Assembly (NCBI RefSeq): GCF_900105395.1
Contig: NZ_LT629775.1
Span: 5,044,001-5,108,000 of the forward strand
DNA: 64,000 nucleotides
Reading direction: 5' to 3'
Origin: Streptomyces sp. TLI_053
GTDB taxonomy: Bacteria; Actinomycetota; Actinomycetes; Streptomycetales; Streptomycetaceae
In this document: positions 26,163 to 34,912 of the stretch, one piece after another
Layout: each line of letters opens with the position of its first letter
How positions within the stretch are numbered: position 1 is the stretch's first letter
The notes under the pieces: generated by a model
Database searches by the model: none
The model's input: only the letters and a program-made list of their open reading frames with translations
Told to the model about the DNA's origin: nothing
Made by a program: the position numbers and the translations under genes

Positions 26163-27503
26163 ATGGACAAGTCCCTGGTGCGGCCGCGCTCGCTCGTCCG
26201 TGAGGCCGCCTCGCTGCGGGCCGGCGTGCCGACCCCGGCCGTCCACGTCGACCGGCTCTGCGCCCGGATCGAGCAGGTGGACCCGCTGATCCACGCCTTC
26301 GTCCCCGAACCCGGCCGCGCCGACCGACTGCAGGCCGAGGCCCGGGCGCTGGTGGCCCGCCACCCGGACCCGGCGCAGGCGCCGCCGCTGTACGGGGTGG
26401 CGGTCGGGATCAAGGACATCGTGCACGTCGACGGGCTGCCCACGCACGGCGGTTCGGTGCTTCCGCCGGGCGTCCTGGCCGGGCCGCAGGCCGCCGTGGT
26501 GGACCGGCTGCGGGCGGCCGGCGCGCTGGTCGCCGGCAAGACCGTGACCGCCGAGTTCGCCGGCAGCGCGCCCGGCCGGACCCGCAATCCGCACCGCCCC
26601 GAACACACCCCGGGCGGTTCCAGCAGCGGTTCGGCGGCGGCGGTCGCGGCCGGACTGGTGCCGCTGGCGATCGGCACCCAGACGATCGGCTCCGTGGTCC
26701 GCCCGGCCGCCTACTGCGGTGTGGTGGGCTTCCGGCCGACCTTCGGACGGATCCCGACGGCGGGCGTGATCCCCAACGCGCCGAGCTTCGACACCGTGGG
26801 CCTGTTCACCGCCGATCTGGCGGGCGCCGCGCTGGCCGCCCCGCTGCTGTGCGACGACTGGGACCACGCGGCCGGGCCGGGCGGGGCGGCGAACGGCGGG
26901 GCGTGGGCGGACGGCGCGCCGGTGCTCGGCGTTCCGGTGGGCCCGTACCTGGACCGGGCCGGGCCGGCCGCGCGGCAGGCGTTCGACCGCCAGCTGGCCC
27001 TGCTGGCCGCGCGCGGGCTGACGGTACGCAGGCTCGATCTGCTGCCCGACTTCGACGAGTTGGAGCGGCAGGCGCAGACGGTCAACCGCTTCGAGATGGC
27101 GGCGAGCCACACGGACTGGTTCGCCCGCTTCGGTGAGCTGTACCGGCCGGAGACGGTGGCGAGCATCCGGCACGGGCGGACCGTCGACCCGGCCGACCGC
27201 GCGGCCGCGCTGCGCGCCCGGACGGTGTTCCGGGAGCGGCTCGCCGAGCGGCGGCACCGGGCCGGGGTGGACCTGCTGCTGGCGCCCTCGGCCACCGGCC
27301 CGGCCCCGCTCGGGCTGGACAGCACCGGCAGCGCGGTGATGTCACTGCCCTGGAGCTATGCCGGCCTGCCCGCGCTCAGCCTGCCGGCCGGGGTGACGGC
27401 GGCGGGCCTGCCGCTCGGCCTCCAGGTGGTCGGCGAGGCCGGGGCGGACGAGCGGCTGCTGGCCCTGGCGGCGGTCCTGGAGCGGGTGCTGGACGGCTCC
27501 TGA
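26163..27503 (+). CDS. Amidase-signature family hydrolase
   Basis: A 446-residue amidase with the full Ser-cisSer-Lys triad: Lys84 in GIKDI, the cis-Ser in PGGSSSGSAAAVAAG (residues 153-155) and the nucleophile Ser177 in GTQTIGSVVRPA. Length and C-terminal SLPWSYAGLPALSLPAG match bacterial amidases acting on free amides (AtzF, indoleacetamide or aryl amides) and not the GatA transamidosome subunit. Its position after allantoicase is consistent with nitrogen scavenging, but the substrate cannot be told. Confidence 0.88.
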   Translation: MDKSLVRPRSLVREAASLRAGVPTPAVHVDRLCARIEQVDPLIHAFVPEPGRADRLQAEARALVARHPDPAQAPPLYGVAVGIKDIVHVDGLPTHGGSVLPPGVLAGPQAAVVDRLRAAGALVAGKTVTAEFAGSAPGRTRNPHRPEHTPGGSSSGSAAAVAAGLVPLAIGTQTIGSVVRPAAYCGVVGFRPTFGRIPTAGVIPNAPSFDTVGLFTADLAGAALAAPLLCDDWDHAAGPGGAANGGAWADGAPVLGVPVGPYLDRAGPAARQAFDRQLALLAARGLTVRRLDLLPDFDELERQAQTVNRFEMAASHTDWFARFGELYRPETVASIRHGRTVDPADRAAALRARTVFRERLAERRHRAGVDLLLAPSATGPAPLGLDSTGSAVMSLPWSYAGLPALSLPAGVTAAGLPLGLQVVGEAGADERLLALAAVLERVLDGS

Positions 27504-27563
27504 GCCGGGAGCGCCCGGGCGAACGCGAGAGCCCCGGCCTCGCGCGCCCGGCCTCGCCGGGCC

Positions 27564-28208
27564 TCAGGCGCTGAAGGCGGGCCCGTCCGGGTCGGTGGCG
27601 TCCGAGCGCAGCCGGCGCAGCACGGCACGGTGGGCCCGGTCGTACGGGGTGTCGTCGTCGAACAGCAGGGCCTGCGGGTTGGCGTTCTCCAGCAGGGCGA
27701 TCAGGGTGAAGGCGATGTCCTCCGGGTCGGCGTCGGGCCGCAGTTCGCCGGTGCCGACGGCCTCCTCGACCAGGCCGAGCACGGTGGCGTGCCACTCCCG
27801 CCAGTTGGCGGCGAGCACGTCGCGCAGCGGGCCCGGCCGGGCGTCGTACTCGGCGTTGACCTCGTAGAAGAAGCAGCCGCCGGGGAAGACCCGGGCGCGC
27901 GAGTAGGCCAGCCAGGACTCGCAGAGCAGCCGGACCTTGCGCAGGCCGGGAGGCTCGTCCCGGACCGGTGCGAGCACCGCGTCGGCGAAGATCCGGCGGG
28001 CCGCCCGCACGGTGGCGAGCTGGAGCTCCTCCTTGGAGCCGAAGCCGGCGAAGACCCCGCTCTTGCTGAGGCCGAGGTCGGTGGCGAGCCGGCCGATCGA
28101 CAGCGCGTCCAGCCCTTCGACCGAGGCGATCGCGACGGCCCGGCGCAGGACCGTCCGCCGGGTCTCCTCGCCGCGCAGTACCCGTCCGTCCGTGGTCGAT
28201 CCGGCCAC
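27564..28208 (-). CDS. TetR-family transcriptional repressor
   Basis: A 214-residue TetR regulator. The helix-turn-helix is RRAVAIASVEGLDALSIGRL then LGLSKSGVFAGFGSKEELQL; the C-terminal domain (CFFYEVNAEYDARPGPLRD) is of the type often paired with hydrolase or reductase genes. It is divergent from an alpha/beta hydrolase. A 7-bp-armed palindrome sits inside the hydrolase promoter (28291-28308), so repression of the hydrolase/isomerase-like pair is likely. Confidence 0.9.
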   Translation of the reverse strand: MAGSTTDGRVLRGEETRRTVLRRAVAIASVEGLDALSIGRLATDLGLSKSGVFAGFGSKEELQLATVRAARRIFADAVLAPVRDEPPGLRKVRLLCESWLAYSRARVFPGGCFFYEVNAEYDARPGPLRDVLAANWREWHATVLGLVEEAVGTGELRPDADPEDIAFTLIALLENANPQALLFDDDTPYDRAHRAVLRRLRSDATDPDGPAFSA

Positions 28209-28283
28209 CGCTCACCCCAGTCCTCCGGCCGTTCCCCGGCCTCTCCGTCGTGTGGCCAGGGTAGCGGGGAGCGTCCGTCGACC

Positions 28284-28313
28284 TGAAAACAGCACGAACG
28301 ATCGTGCTAATAT
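28284..28313 (+). promoter_or_regulatory. TetR operator inside the hydrolase promoter
   Basis: Palindrome AGCACGA-acga-TCGTGCT (28291-28308) lies between a -35-like TGAAAA (28284-28289) and a -10-like TAATAT (28308-28313) with an 18-bp spacer, 49 bp before the hydrolase ATG. This is a classic promoter-occluding repressor site. Confidence 0.7.
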
Positions 28314-28361
28314 CTTGCCGAGTTCGGCTCTCTTGCCCCTCGGCACCCACAGGAGTTCCGC

Positions 28362-29267
28362 ATGGACCCGGCCGTCGCACTGATCCGCACCACCCTGAAC
28401 ACCGCCTCGCTGGCCGCCCCCGGGCTCGCCGGCCGGGCCGCCTTCGGGCTCTACCGCCACCCCTTCCGCCGCAGCCGGGTCCGCCCCGGCGAGCACGAGG
28501 TCCACGACCGGGCCGTCACCGGGACGATCCGGCACGGGGACGCGCGGGTGGCCGTCTACTCCTGGGGCGACGGTGCCCGGCCCGTCCTGCTGATGCACGG
28601 CTGGCGCTCCCGGGCCTCCCGCTTCGCGCACCTGGTGCCCCGGCTGCGCGCCCTCGGCCTGACCGCGGTCGGCTACGACGCCCCCGGGCACGGCGACTCC
28701 GGCGGGCGCACCGCCACCGTGCTGGACCACCGGGCCCTCGCCCTGCGGCTCCAGGAGCGGTACGGCGACTTCGAGGCGGTGGTCGCCCACTCGCTGGGCG
28801 TCAACGCGGCCTTCCTGGCGCTGCGCGAGGGCCTGCGGGCGGAGCGGCTGGTCGCCTTCTCCGGCGCCTCCGAGCTCTCCTGGCTGCCGACCGCGTTCTG
28901 CGACCGGCTGGGGCTGAACGCCACCGTGGAGCGGGAGTTGCGCCGCCGGGAGGCCGGCGGCGCGATGTTCCCCGGGGTGGCGGACATCCGCACCCACTTC
29001 GACGCGGCCCGCGAGCCCGGGGAGATCGCGCTCCCGATCCTGGTCGCGCACGACGAGGACGACGACGTGGTCCCGTTCTCGCACGCCCGCCGGCTCCGGG
29101 CGGCGTACGGGGAGCGGCTGGAACTGGTGGCCACCCGGGGGCTCGGCCACCGCCGGATCCTCGTCGAGCCGACCGTGCTGGACCAGGTGACGGGCTTCCT
29201 GGCGGCCGGGGCGCACCCCGGCGGCCGGACCGTCGACGGGCCGGGGGAGGCGGTGGGAGCGATATGA
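28362..29267 (+). CDS. Alpha/beta-hydrolase family protein
   Basis: A 301-residue cytoplasmic hydrolase. The oxyanion loop is LLMHGWRSRASRF, the nucleophile elbow VAHSLGVNAA (Ser of A-H-S-L-G), the acid Asp is in ILVAHDEDDDVVPF and the His in GLGHRRILVEP. AGGAG lies 8 bases before the ATG. The stop codon overlaps the start of the next gene by 4 bases, so they are translationally coupled. Esterase or lactonase activity is likely; substrate unknown. Probably repressed by the divergent TetR protein. Confidence 0.9.
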   Translation: MDPAVALIRTTLNTASLAAPGLAGRAAFGLYRHPFRRSRVRPGEHEVHDRAVTGTIRHGDARVAVYSWGDGARPVLLMHGWRSRASRFAHLVPRLRALGLTAVGYDAPGHGDSGGRTATVLDHRALALRLQERYGDFEAVVAHSLGVNAAFLALREGLRAERLVAFSGASELSWLPTAFCDRLGLNATVERELRRREAGGAMFPGVADIRTHFDAAREPGEIALPILVAHDEDDDVVPFSHARRLRAAYGERLELVATRGLGHRRILVEPTVLDQVTGFLAAGAHPGGRTVDGPGEAVGAI

Positions 29268-29887
29268 GGATCGTCGAACTGCACGCCCGTGCACTGGAGT
29301 TGGCGACCGCTGTGGTCGGCACCGTGCAACCGGAGCAGCTGGTGCTGGCGACCCCGTGCGCCGGGTGGCCGCTGCGGCGGCTGCTGGAGCACGAGGTGGG
29401 GCAGCACCGGGGCTTCGCCGCGGCCGCCCTCGGCGCCGGGGCGGACCGCGCGCGCTGGCGCGACGTCCCGGTCCACGGCGACCCGGCGGGCGCGTTCCGG
29501 CGGTCGGCGGAGCGGCTGACCGCCGCGTTCGCCACCGCCGGCGCGGCGGCGGAACCCGCTCCGCTGCACCTGCCGGAGATCGGCGACGGCGGGCCGTTCC
29601 CGTTCGACCGGGCGGTCGGCTTCCACCTGCTCGACACCCTGGTGCACGCCTGGGACGTGGCGGCCGCGCTGGGCTCGCCGGCCCGGCTGGTGGCGGCGGT
29701 GCAGGCCGAACCGCCGCTGGTCGGGGCGCTGCTCACGGTGGCCGGGGCGGTTCCGGCCAGCGCGGGGGCGCGGGGGCCCGGGCAGGCGTTCGGTCCCGTC
29801 CGGGCGGTGCCGGACCGGACCGGGCCGTTCGACCGCGTGCTCGCCCTGCTCGGCCGCGACCCGTCCTGGTCGGCGGCCGACCGCTGA
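29264..29887 (+). CDS. TIGR03086-type protein (mycothiol-dependent maleylpyruvate isomerase-like, DinB fold)
   Basis: A 207-residue four-helix-bundle protein. The family signature TPCAGWPLRRLLEHEVGQH supplies the first metal-ligand His, and VGFHLLDTLVHAWDVAAALG supplies the further ligands. Members are metal-dependent and many use mycothiol as cofactor for isomerisation or detoxification, which fits an actinomycete. Its ATG at 29264 overlaps the hydrolase stop codon (ATGA), indicating coupled translation. Function beyond the family is not resolvable. Confidence 0.85.
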   Translation: MRIVELHARALELATAVVGTVQPEQLVLATPCAGWPLRRLLEHEVGQHRGFAAAALGAGADRARWRDVPVHGDPAGAFRRSAERLTAAFATAGAAAEPAPLHLPEIGDGGPFPFDRAVGFHLLDTLVHAWDVAAALGSPARLVAAVQAEPPLVGALLTVAGAVPASAGARGPGQAFGPVRAVPDRTGPFDRVLALLGRDPSWSAADR

Positions 29888-29943
29888 CCGCGCGCCGATC
29901 GCCGGCCGCACGCTGACCGCCGGCCGCGTCACCGGGTCAGCCG

Positions 29944-30060
29944 TCAGCGGTCGGCGTCGCGCCGCTCGTCGGGGAAGCGCGGGCCGCCGATCAGGAACAG
30001 CAGGGTGGCGGTCGGGAAGCCGATCGTCGCCGCCAACAGCACGATGAACTGCCAGAACAT
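29944..30060 (-). CDS. Small single-span membrane protein (38 aa)
   Basis: Encodes MFWQFIVLLAATIGFPTATL then LFLIGGPRFPDERRDADR: one long hydrophobic helix and a charged Arg/Asp tail. GAGGAG lies about 6 bases before the ATG, an excellent ribosome site. It stands alone between the convergent isomerase-like gene and the divergent PP2C-like gene. The layout suggests a small membrane regulator or transporter accessory subunit; function unknown. Confidence 0.55.
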   Translation of the reverse strand: MFWQFIVLLAATIGFPTATLLFLIGGPRFPDERRDADR

Positions 30061-30259
30061 CTCTCGCTCCTCGCCCTCGTCAGCGCCGGGGGCGGGGATC
30101 CCCCGAAGGTGGTCCCAAACCCGGACGGCCCTGATTGGCCGAAATGTCCACTCGTGCTCCGACGGTATGGCCGGATCACCCGCGCTGCCACCGGGAGCGC
30201 GCGGCGCGGCGCGTGCACGGGTCTGGGCGCGCGCCGCACCCGGCGCGCACACTGTCGGG

Positions 30260-31081
30260 ATGCAGGTACAGCTCGCATGGGAAGCACGGCGGCCCGACCG
30301 CGAGAGCGAGGACTTCGCGGCGGCCACCTCCGAGGCGCTCGTCCTCCTCGACGGCTCGAGTTCGCCGACCGGACTCGAGTCCGGGTGCCGCCACGGCACC
30401 GCCTGGTACGTCCGCAGACTCGGGGTCCACCTGCTGGCCCGGCTCACCGACCGCCCGGACCGTTCGATCGCCGAGTGCCTGGCCGACGCCATCGCGGAGA
30501 CGGCCGCCCTGCACGGCGGCCGCTGCGACCTGTCCCACCCCAACACGCCCGCCGCGATGGTGGTCGCCGCCCGTCGGCACGGCGCCTCGCTGGAGTACCT
30601 GGTGCTCGGCGACTCCCTGCTGGTGCTGGAACCGGCCGACGGTCCGCCCCGGGTGATCGGCGACAACCAGCGCTTCCCCGGCGGGGAGGAACTGCGCCGG
30701 CAGGTCTGGTCGACGGTGCCCGGCTCCGCCGAACGGGCCGCCCTGCACCTGGAGTACACGCTGGCCGTCCGCGCCGTCCGGAACTCCGGCACCGGCCCCT
30801 GGATCGCCGCCGCCAGCCCGAAGGCCGCCGCCCACGCCGAGACCGGCTTCGTCCCCCTGGCCGGACTGCGCGCGGTGGCCGCCCTCTCCGACGGCGCGGC
30901 CCGCTTCACCGACCGCTTCGGCCTCGGCAGCTGGGGCGACGCCCTGCGCCTGCTCGGCGAGTCCGGCCCCGCCGAACTCATCGCCCAGGTCCGCGCGGTC
31001 GAACGCGCCGACGCCGGCTGCGAACGCTGGCCCCGGGGCAAGGCCCACGACGACGCCTCGGCCCTCTACGCCCGGCTCTGA
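30260..31081 (+). CDS. PP2C-like phosphatase-domain protein
   Basis: A 273-residue protein with the general plan of PP2C Ser/Thr phosphatases: the strand ending EALVLLDGSSS where the first metal Asp (DG) is expected, LEYLVLGDSLLVL, GLRAVAALSDGAARF (motif with DG) and the C-terminal HDDASALYARL carrying the last metal Asp. The N-terminal part is divergent from standard PP2C, so activity may be altered. It probably removes phosphate from a protein kinase target or regulator. It is a single-gene unit; no kinase is nearby. Confidence 0.72.
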   Translation: MQVQLAWEARRPDRESEDFAAATSEALVLLDGSSSPTGLESGCRHGTAWYVRRLGVHLLARLTDRPDRSIAECLADAIAETAALHGGRCDLSHPNTPAAMVVAARRHGASLEYLVLGDSLLVLEPADGPPRVIGDNQRFPGGEELRRQVWSTVPGSAERAALHLEYTLAVRAVRNSGTGPWIAAASPKAAAHAETGFVPLAGLRAVAALSDGAARFTDRFGLGSWGDALRLLGESGPAELIAQVRAVERADAGCERWPRGKAHDDASALYARL

Positions 31082-31122
31082 CACCGGGGGCACGTACGGG
31101 TCGCCCCGGCTGCCGAGGCCGG

Positions 31123-31189
31123 AGCGGTCGGACGGTCGTCGCCGCAGCGGTCGGACGGCCGTCGCCGCAGCGGTCCGACGGTCGAGGAC
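31123..31189. repeat. 23-bp tandem repeat, about 2.9 copies
   Basis: Units start at 31123, 31146 and 31169 with the core AGCGGTCGGACGG, one or two substitutions between copies. It lies just after the PP2C-like stop codon. Too few copies, and no spacers, for CRISPR. Confidence 0.75.
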
Positions 31190-31234
31190 GCGGGAAGGCC
31201 CTCCCACGTGGTCGGCCCCTCCCGGCCGTCCCTC

Positions 31235-31273
31235 GGAGCGGGCCCCGAACAGCCGATGCCCGGGGCCCGCTCC
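31235..31273. terminator. Bidirectional terminator hairpin
   Basis: Perfect 13-bp stem (31235-31247 with 31261-31273, 13-base loop) between the convergent PP2C-like and MFS genes. Confidence 0.7.
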
Positions 31274-31361
31274 GCCGTGTCACCGATCCTGCGGGGGAAG
31301 TCCCCGCGTCCGGCCGGGCACCCCCACGGACGACCGCCCCTGACCCGCGGGGCGGCCGCCC

Positions 31362-32663
31362 TCACGGGTGGGCTCCGGGGCCTGCCGGGGCCGAAGGCGC
31401 GGGTGGCAGGAGGGCGGGGTCGCCGTGGTGGCCGGGGTGCCGCCAGGAGAGGAGCCAGACGGCCGTGAGCAGAGTGCCGACGCCTGCCAGGGCCATCGCG
31501 CCGCCGGTGCCGGTCGCGGCCGCGACCGCGCCGAAGCAGACGGGGCCGATGCCCTGCAGAGTCATGTTGCCCGAGCCGAGCAGGCCGAAGGCCTGACCCT
31601 GGCCGTGCGGCGGGAGGACCGCCAGGAACTCCCGCTGCAGGCCGAGGCCGTAGGCGAAGCCGCAGCCGGTGCAGAGCAGCAGTGCCGCTGCGAGCAGGCG
31701 GTCCGGCTCGGTGGCGAAGCCGATCAGGGGCGCGCCCATCAGCGCGACCAGCGGCACCACCAGGCGCTCGCGCGCGAGGGGCCGGAGGAGGCGGCCGACC
31801 AGCAGGTCGCCGAGGAGCATGCCGACCGGCAGGCAGGCCAGCAGGATCGCGTAGGAGCCCGGGGGGAATCCGCGGGTGCCCGTGTAGGCGACGACCAGCC
31901 CCTCCGCGCCCGTGACGAAGGCGCTCGGCAGCCACTGGGCGAGCAGCAGCCGGCGCACGGCACGGTCGCGCAGCAGGGCGCCGGAGCCGCGCAGGCTGTC
32001 CCGCACCGTGCCGGCGCTCGCGTCGCCCCGGTCCTCCCGCTCGACCGGAACGCGCGGCATCCGCAACCGGACGGCCGCCGCGCACACCAGGTTCAGCGCC
32101 GCACCGAGCGCCAGCGCCTGCCGCGGACCCAGGGCCTCGACGACCACGCCGCCGAGTCCCAGGCCGAACAGCTGGGCTCCGCTGGAGGCCATGGTGTTGA
32201 GGGAGCGTCCGAGCACGTACGCGTCACCGCGCAGCCAGTGGGCCACCAGGCGCGCCGAGGCGCCGTTGAACACCGGCGCGGTGAGGGCGGCGAGGGCGAC
32301 CAGGGCCAGGCCGGCCGCGGTCGGCAACCGGCCCAGGGCGAGCAGTGCCGCCACCGCGCCCTCCAGCACGAAGCCGCCGACGATCAGCGCCCGGGGCGGC
32401 AGGCGGTCGGCCAGCGAGCCGAGGAGCAGCGAGCCGAACAGCTGGGGGAGGAAGCCCGCCCCGAAGGCGACGGCGCTGAGCAACGCGGAGCCGGTGCCGG
32501 TGAAGACCAGCACGGAGAAGGTGGTGATCCGCAGCGAGCCGGCCGTGATGCCGACCACGCGCGTCAGGAAGAGCAGTCGGAACCGCGGCTCGGCCAGGAC
32601 CTCGCGGTAGGTCGTACGTCGCGCGGCGGACCGCGCCGGAGAACTCGGGGGAGCCGTCGTCAT
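31362..32663 (-). CDS. MFS transporter
   Basis: A 433-residue transporter of the MFS_3/enterobactin-exporter-like type, with about 12 helices. FGSLLLGSLADRLPPRALIV is motif A, and the sequence ends in a Pro-rich cytoplasmic tail. It is divergent from an unusual winged-helix regulator 87 bp away, whose target it probably is. Substrate unknown. Confidence 0.87.
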   Translation of the reverse strand: MTTAPPSSPARSAARRTTYREVLAEPRFRLLFLTRVVGITAGSLRITTFSVLVFTGTGSALLSAVAFGAGFLPQLFGSLLLGSLADRLPPRALIVGGFVLEGAVAALLALGRLPTAAGLALVALAALTAPVFNGASARLVAHWLRGDAYVLGRSLNTMASSGAQLFGLGLGGVVVEALGPRQALALGAALNLVCAAAVRLRMPRVPVEREDRGDASAGTVRDSLRGSGALLRDRAVRRLLLAQWLPSAFVTGAEGLVVAYTGTRGFPPGSYAILLACLPVGMLLGDLLVGRLLRPLARERLVVPLVALMGAPLIGFATEPDRLLAAALLLCTGCGFAYGLGLQREFLAVLPPHGQGQAFGLLGSGNMTLQGIGPVCFGAVAAATGTGGAMALAGVGTLLTAVWLLSWRHPGHHGDPALLPPAPSAPAGPGAHP

Positions 32664-32695
32664 GCGAGGAGCCTCCGGTCGGGGGCCGGTGTTCC

Positions 32696-32708
32696 GCGAA
32701 TGATTCGC
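32696..32708. promoter_or_regulatory. Short palindrome between divergent MFS and regulator genes
   Basis: GCGAA-TGA-TTCGC, a perfect 5-bp-armed dyad centred in the 87-bp divergent intergenic region. Candidate operator for the winged-helix regulator. Confidence 0.35.
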
Positions 32709-32750
32709 CCCAGGACGTAAGGTCGGCCCGGCGCGGTCTACCGTGGAGGC

Positions 32751-33746
32751 GTGCTCCGCTTCACCGCCACCGCCGAGGACCTGCTGCGAAGCCGCTTCGC
32801 GCTCTCACCGGCGTTCGAGCTCTGCGGGTTGCTGCGCCGCCTCGACGGCGGGAACGCCCGGCTGCCGGGCGGGTGGGCGGCGCGTCTCGCGCCCGCCTTC
32901 GCGCGCCTCCGCCGCGAGACCGCGCTGGACGCCGTGCTGGCGCTGCAGACCGGTTCCGCGGGAGCCAACTTCGTCGCCCCGCCGCCGCGCGGTCTCGCCC
33001 AGACCTGGGCCGACGACCTGGCGGCCGTCCGGGCCACCCCGCTCCCGGTCGCACGGGACGAGATCGACCGGTTGGGACGGCAGGCTCCGGTCCGCGACCC
33101 GCGCGTGCGCGCGCTGCTGGATTCGGACGAGGTGGTCGACCTGGTCGGTGACGCGCTCGACCGGGCCTGGAACGACCTGTTGGCGCCCGACTGGCCGCGG
33201 TTGCGGGCGATCTGCGAGCGCGACGTGGTGCACCGCGTCGGTGTGATCGGCGAGCGCGGCTGGCGGGAGGCGGTCGAGGGCCTGGACCGGGGACTGGTGT
33301 GGAGCGGGCACAGCCTCCTGGTGCCGTTGCACTCCGAGGACGCGGTGGTCGACCTCTCGGGGGAGGGGCTGCTGATGGTTCCGTCGGTACTGGTCCGTCC
33401 GGGCGTGGCGGCGTTCTACGACGAGCCCTGGCCGAAGGCGCTCGTGTACCGGGCGCGCGGCACCTCGGCGCTCCGGGAGCGGCCCGCGCCCGGCCCGGAC
33501 GCGCGGGCCGCGCTCGCCGCCCTGCTCGGGCGTTCCCGGGCGCGACTGCTGGCGGAGCTGGGGACGCCCGCCGGCACCAGTCAGCTCGCCCGCAGCCTCG
33601 GCATGGCCCCGGGCGCGGTCGGGGACCACCTCGCCGTCCTGCGGGCGTCCGGGCTGCTGGCCCGGGCGCGCTCCGGCCGCGCGGTGCTGTACCGGCGCAC
33701 CGCGCTGGGTGACGCGCTGGTCGAGGGTTCCGCGGCGGAGCTCTGA
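32751..33746 (+). CDS. ArsR-type winged-helix regulator with long N-terminal DUF5937-like domain
   Basis: A 331-residue protein. About 245 N-terminal residues form a globular domain (MLRFTATAEDLLRSRFALSP) of the type found in streptomycete DUF5937 regulators. The C-terminal ArsR winged helix reads TPAGTSQLARSLGMAPGAVG followed by DHLAVLRASGLLARARSGRA. A GTG start at 32751 is used. There is no Cys cluster, so metal sensing is unlikely. It is divergent from the MFS gene, which it probably controls. Confidence 0.82.
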   Translation: MLRFTATAEDLLRSRFALSPAFELCGLLRRLDGGNARLPGGWAARLAPAFARLRRETALDAVLALQTGSAGANFVAPPPRGLAQTWADDLAAVRATPLPVARDEIDRLGRQAPVRDPRVRALLDSDEVVDLVGDALDRAWNDLLAPDWPRLRAICERDVVHRVGVIGERGWREAVEGLDRGLVWSGHSLLVPLHSEDAVVDLSGEGLLMVPSVLVRPGVAAFYDEPWPKALVYRARGTSALRERPAPGPDARAALAALLGRSRARLLAELGTPAGTSQLARSLGMAPGAVGDHLAVLRASGLLARARSGRAVLYRRTALGDALVEGSAAEL

Positions 33747-33829
33747 CGGCCGGCCGGCCGGGCCCGGCCGGGGCCGCGGTGCGGCTGCTGCCGACGGACC
33801 GGCCCGGACACGGGAGGGCCCGGACGCGG

Positions 33830-33861
33830 GAGGGCCCGGACCGTTCCCGGTCCGGGCCCTC
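33830..33861. terminator. Bidirectional terminator hairpin
   Basis: Perfect 13-bp stem (33830-33842 with 33849-33861, 6-base loop) between the convergent ArsR-type and pirin genes. A partial copy of the left arm, GGGAGGGCCCGGAC, lies just upstream. Confidence 0.75.
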
Positions 33862-33881
33862 GCCGCTGTGCCCGCGGTGGC

Positions 33882-34841
33882 TCAGTGGCCGTCGGCGGGG
33901 ACGGTGCCGAGGCGGCCGGCCTGGAAGTCCTCCATGGCCTGCTGGAGCTCGCGGTGGCTGTTCATCACGAACGGGCCGTAGTGGGCGACGGGTTCGCGGA
34001 TGGGGAGGCCACCGAGGAGGACGACCTCGAAGTTGGGGTCGCGGGAGTCCTGCTTCTCGTCGGCGCGGACGGTGATCGAGTCGCCGTCGCCGAAGACGAC
34101 GGCCTGGCCGCGGTGGAAGGGCCGGTGCTCGGTGCCGGCCGAGCCGTTGCCGGCGAGACCGTAGGCGAGGGCGTTGAAGTCGGAGCGCCAGGGCAGGGTG
34201 AGCTCGGCGCCGGGGCTGATCGAGGCGTGGATCATGGTGATCGGCGTGTGGGTGGCGCCGGGGCCCTGGTGGCCGTCCAGCTCGCCGGCGATGACGCGGA
34301 GCAGGGCGCCGCCGTCCCCGGTGCTGAGGAGCTTGACGCTGCCGCCGCGGATGTCCTGGTACTTCGGGGCGATCATCTTGTCCGAGGCGGGCAGGTTCAC
34401 CCACAGCTGGAGGCCGTGGAAGAGGCCGCCGGACCGCACCAGGGACTCCGGCGGGGTCTCGATGTGCAGCAGGCCGGAGCCCGCCGTCATCCACTGGGTG
34501 TCGCCGTCGGTGATGGTGCCGCCGCCGCCGTGCGAGTCCCGGTGGATGAACGTCCCGTCGATGATGTAGGTGACCGTCTCGAAGCCGCGGTGCGGGTGCC
34601 AGGGGGTCCCCTTGGGCTCGCCGGCCGCGTAGTCCACCTCGCCCATCTGGTCCATCATGATGAACGGGTCCAGGTACTTCTGGTTGATCTTGGCGAAGGC
34701 GCGGCGGACCGGGAAGCCCTCGCCCTCGAAGCCCTCGGGGGCGGTGGCCACCGTGAGGACCGGCCGGGCGCTCGTGACGGCGGGGTCCGGGGTGGTGACG
34801 CGCGGGAGGGTCAGCGGGTTGTCGACGGTCACGGCGGGCAT
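33882..34841 (-). CDS. Pirin-family protein
   Basis: A 319-residue bicupin. The metal site is visible in WHPHRGFETVTYIIDG with later His (FIHRDSHGGGG; MTAGSGLLHIE) and Glu. The C-terminal pirin_C cupin is complete. Bacterial pirins act as quercetin 2,3-dioxygenases, redox sensors or partners of metabolic enzymes. It is a single gene between hairpins, with an AT-rich promoter/operator region upstream that suggests regulation by a redox-sensing MarR-type repressor encoded elsewhere. Confidence 0.93.
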   Translation of the reverse strand: MPAVTVDNPLTLPRVTTPDPAVTSARPVLTVATAPEGFEGEGFPVRRAFAKINQKYLDPFIMMDQMGEVDYAAGEPKGTPWHPHRGFETVTYIIDGTFIHRDSHGGGGTITDGDTQWMTAGSGLLHIETPPESLVRSGGLFHGLQLWVNLPASDKMIAPKYQDIRGGSVKLLSTGDGGALLRVIAGELDGHQGPGATHTPITMIHASISPGAELTLPWRSDFNALAYGLAGNGSAGTEHRPFHRGQAVVFGDGDSITVRADEKQDSRDPNFEVVLLGGLPIREPVAHYGPFVMNSHRELQQAMEDFQAGRLGTVPADGH

Positions 34842-34883
34842 GTCGGCCTCCTTCGGGGGATGTTCCTCTGGCCTACGTCCACG

Positions 34884-34912
34884 AGATTAGTTCAATCCTC
34901 AACTAGAAGCAA
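34884..34912 (-). promoter_or_regulatory. Pirin promoter with overlapping inverted repeat
   Basis: On the minus strand TTGCTT (34907-34912) and TAATCT (34884-34889) are spaced 17 bp. The dyad TAGTT-N8-AACTA (34888-34905) overlaps the -10, and TTCAA/TTGAA elements flank it up to 34926. This is a marked AT-rich patch. About 36-40 bases of leader precede the pirin ATG. Confidence 0.55.

Noticed and set aside
31123..31189. Possible short CRISPR array
   Set aside because: The repeats are head-to-tail with no unique spacers, fewer than three copies, and no cas genes are in the window.
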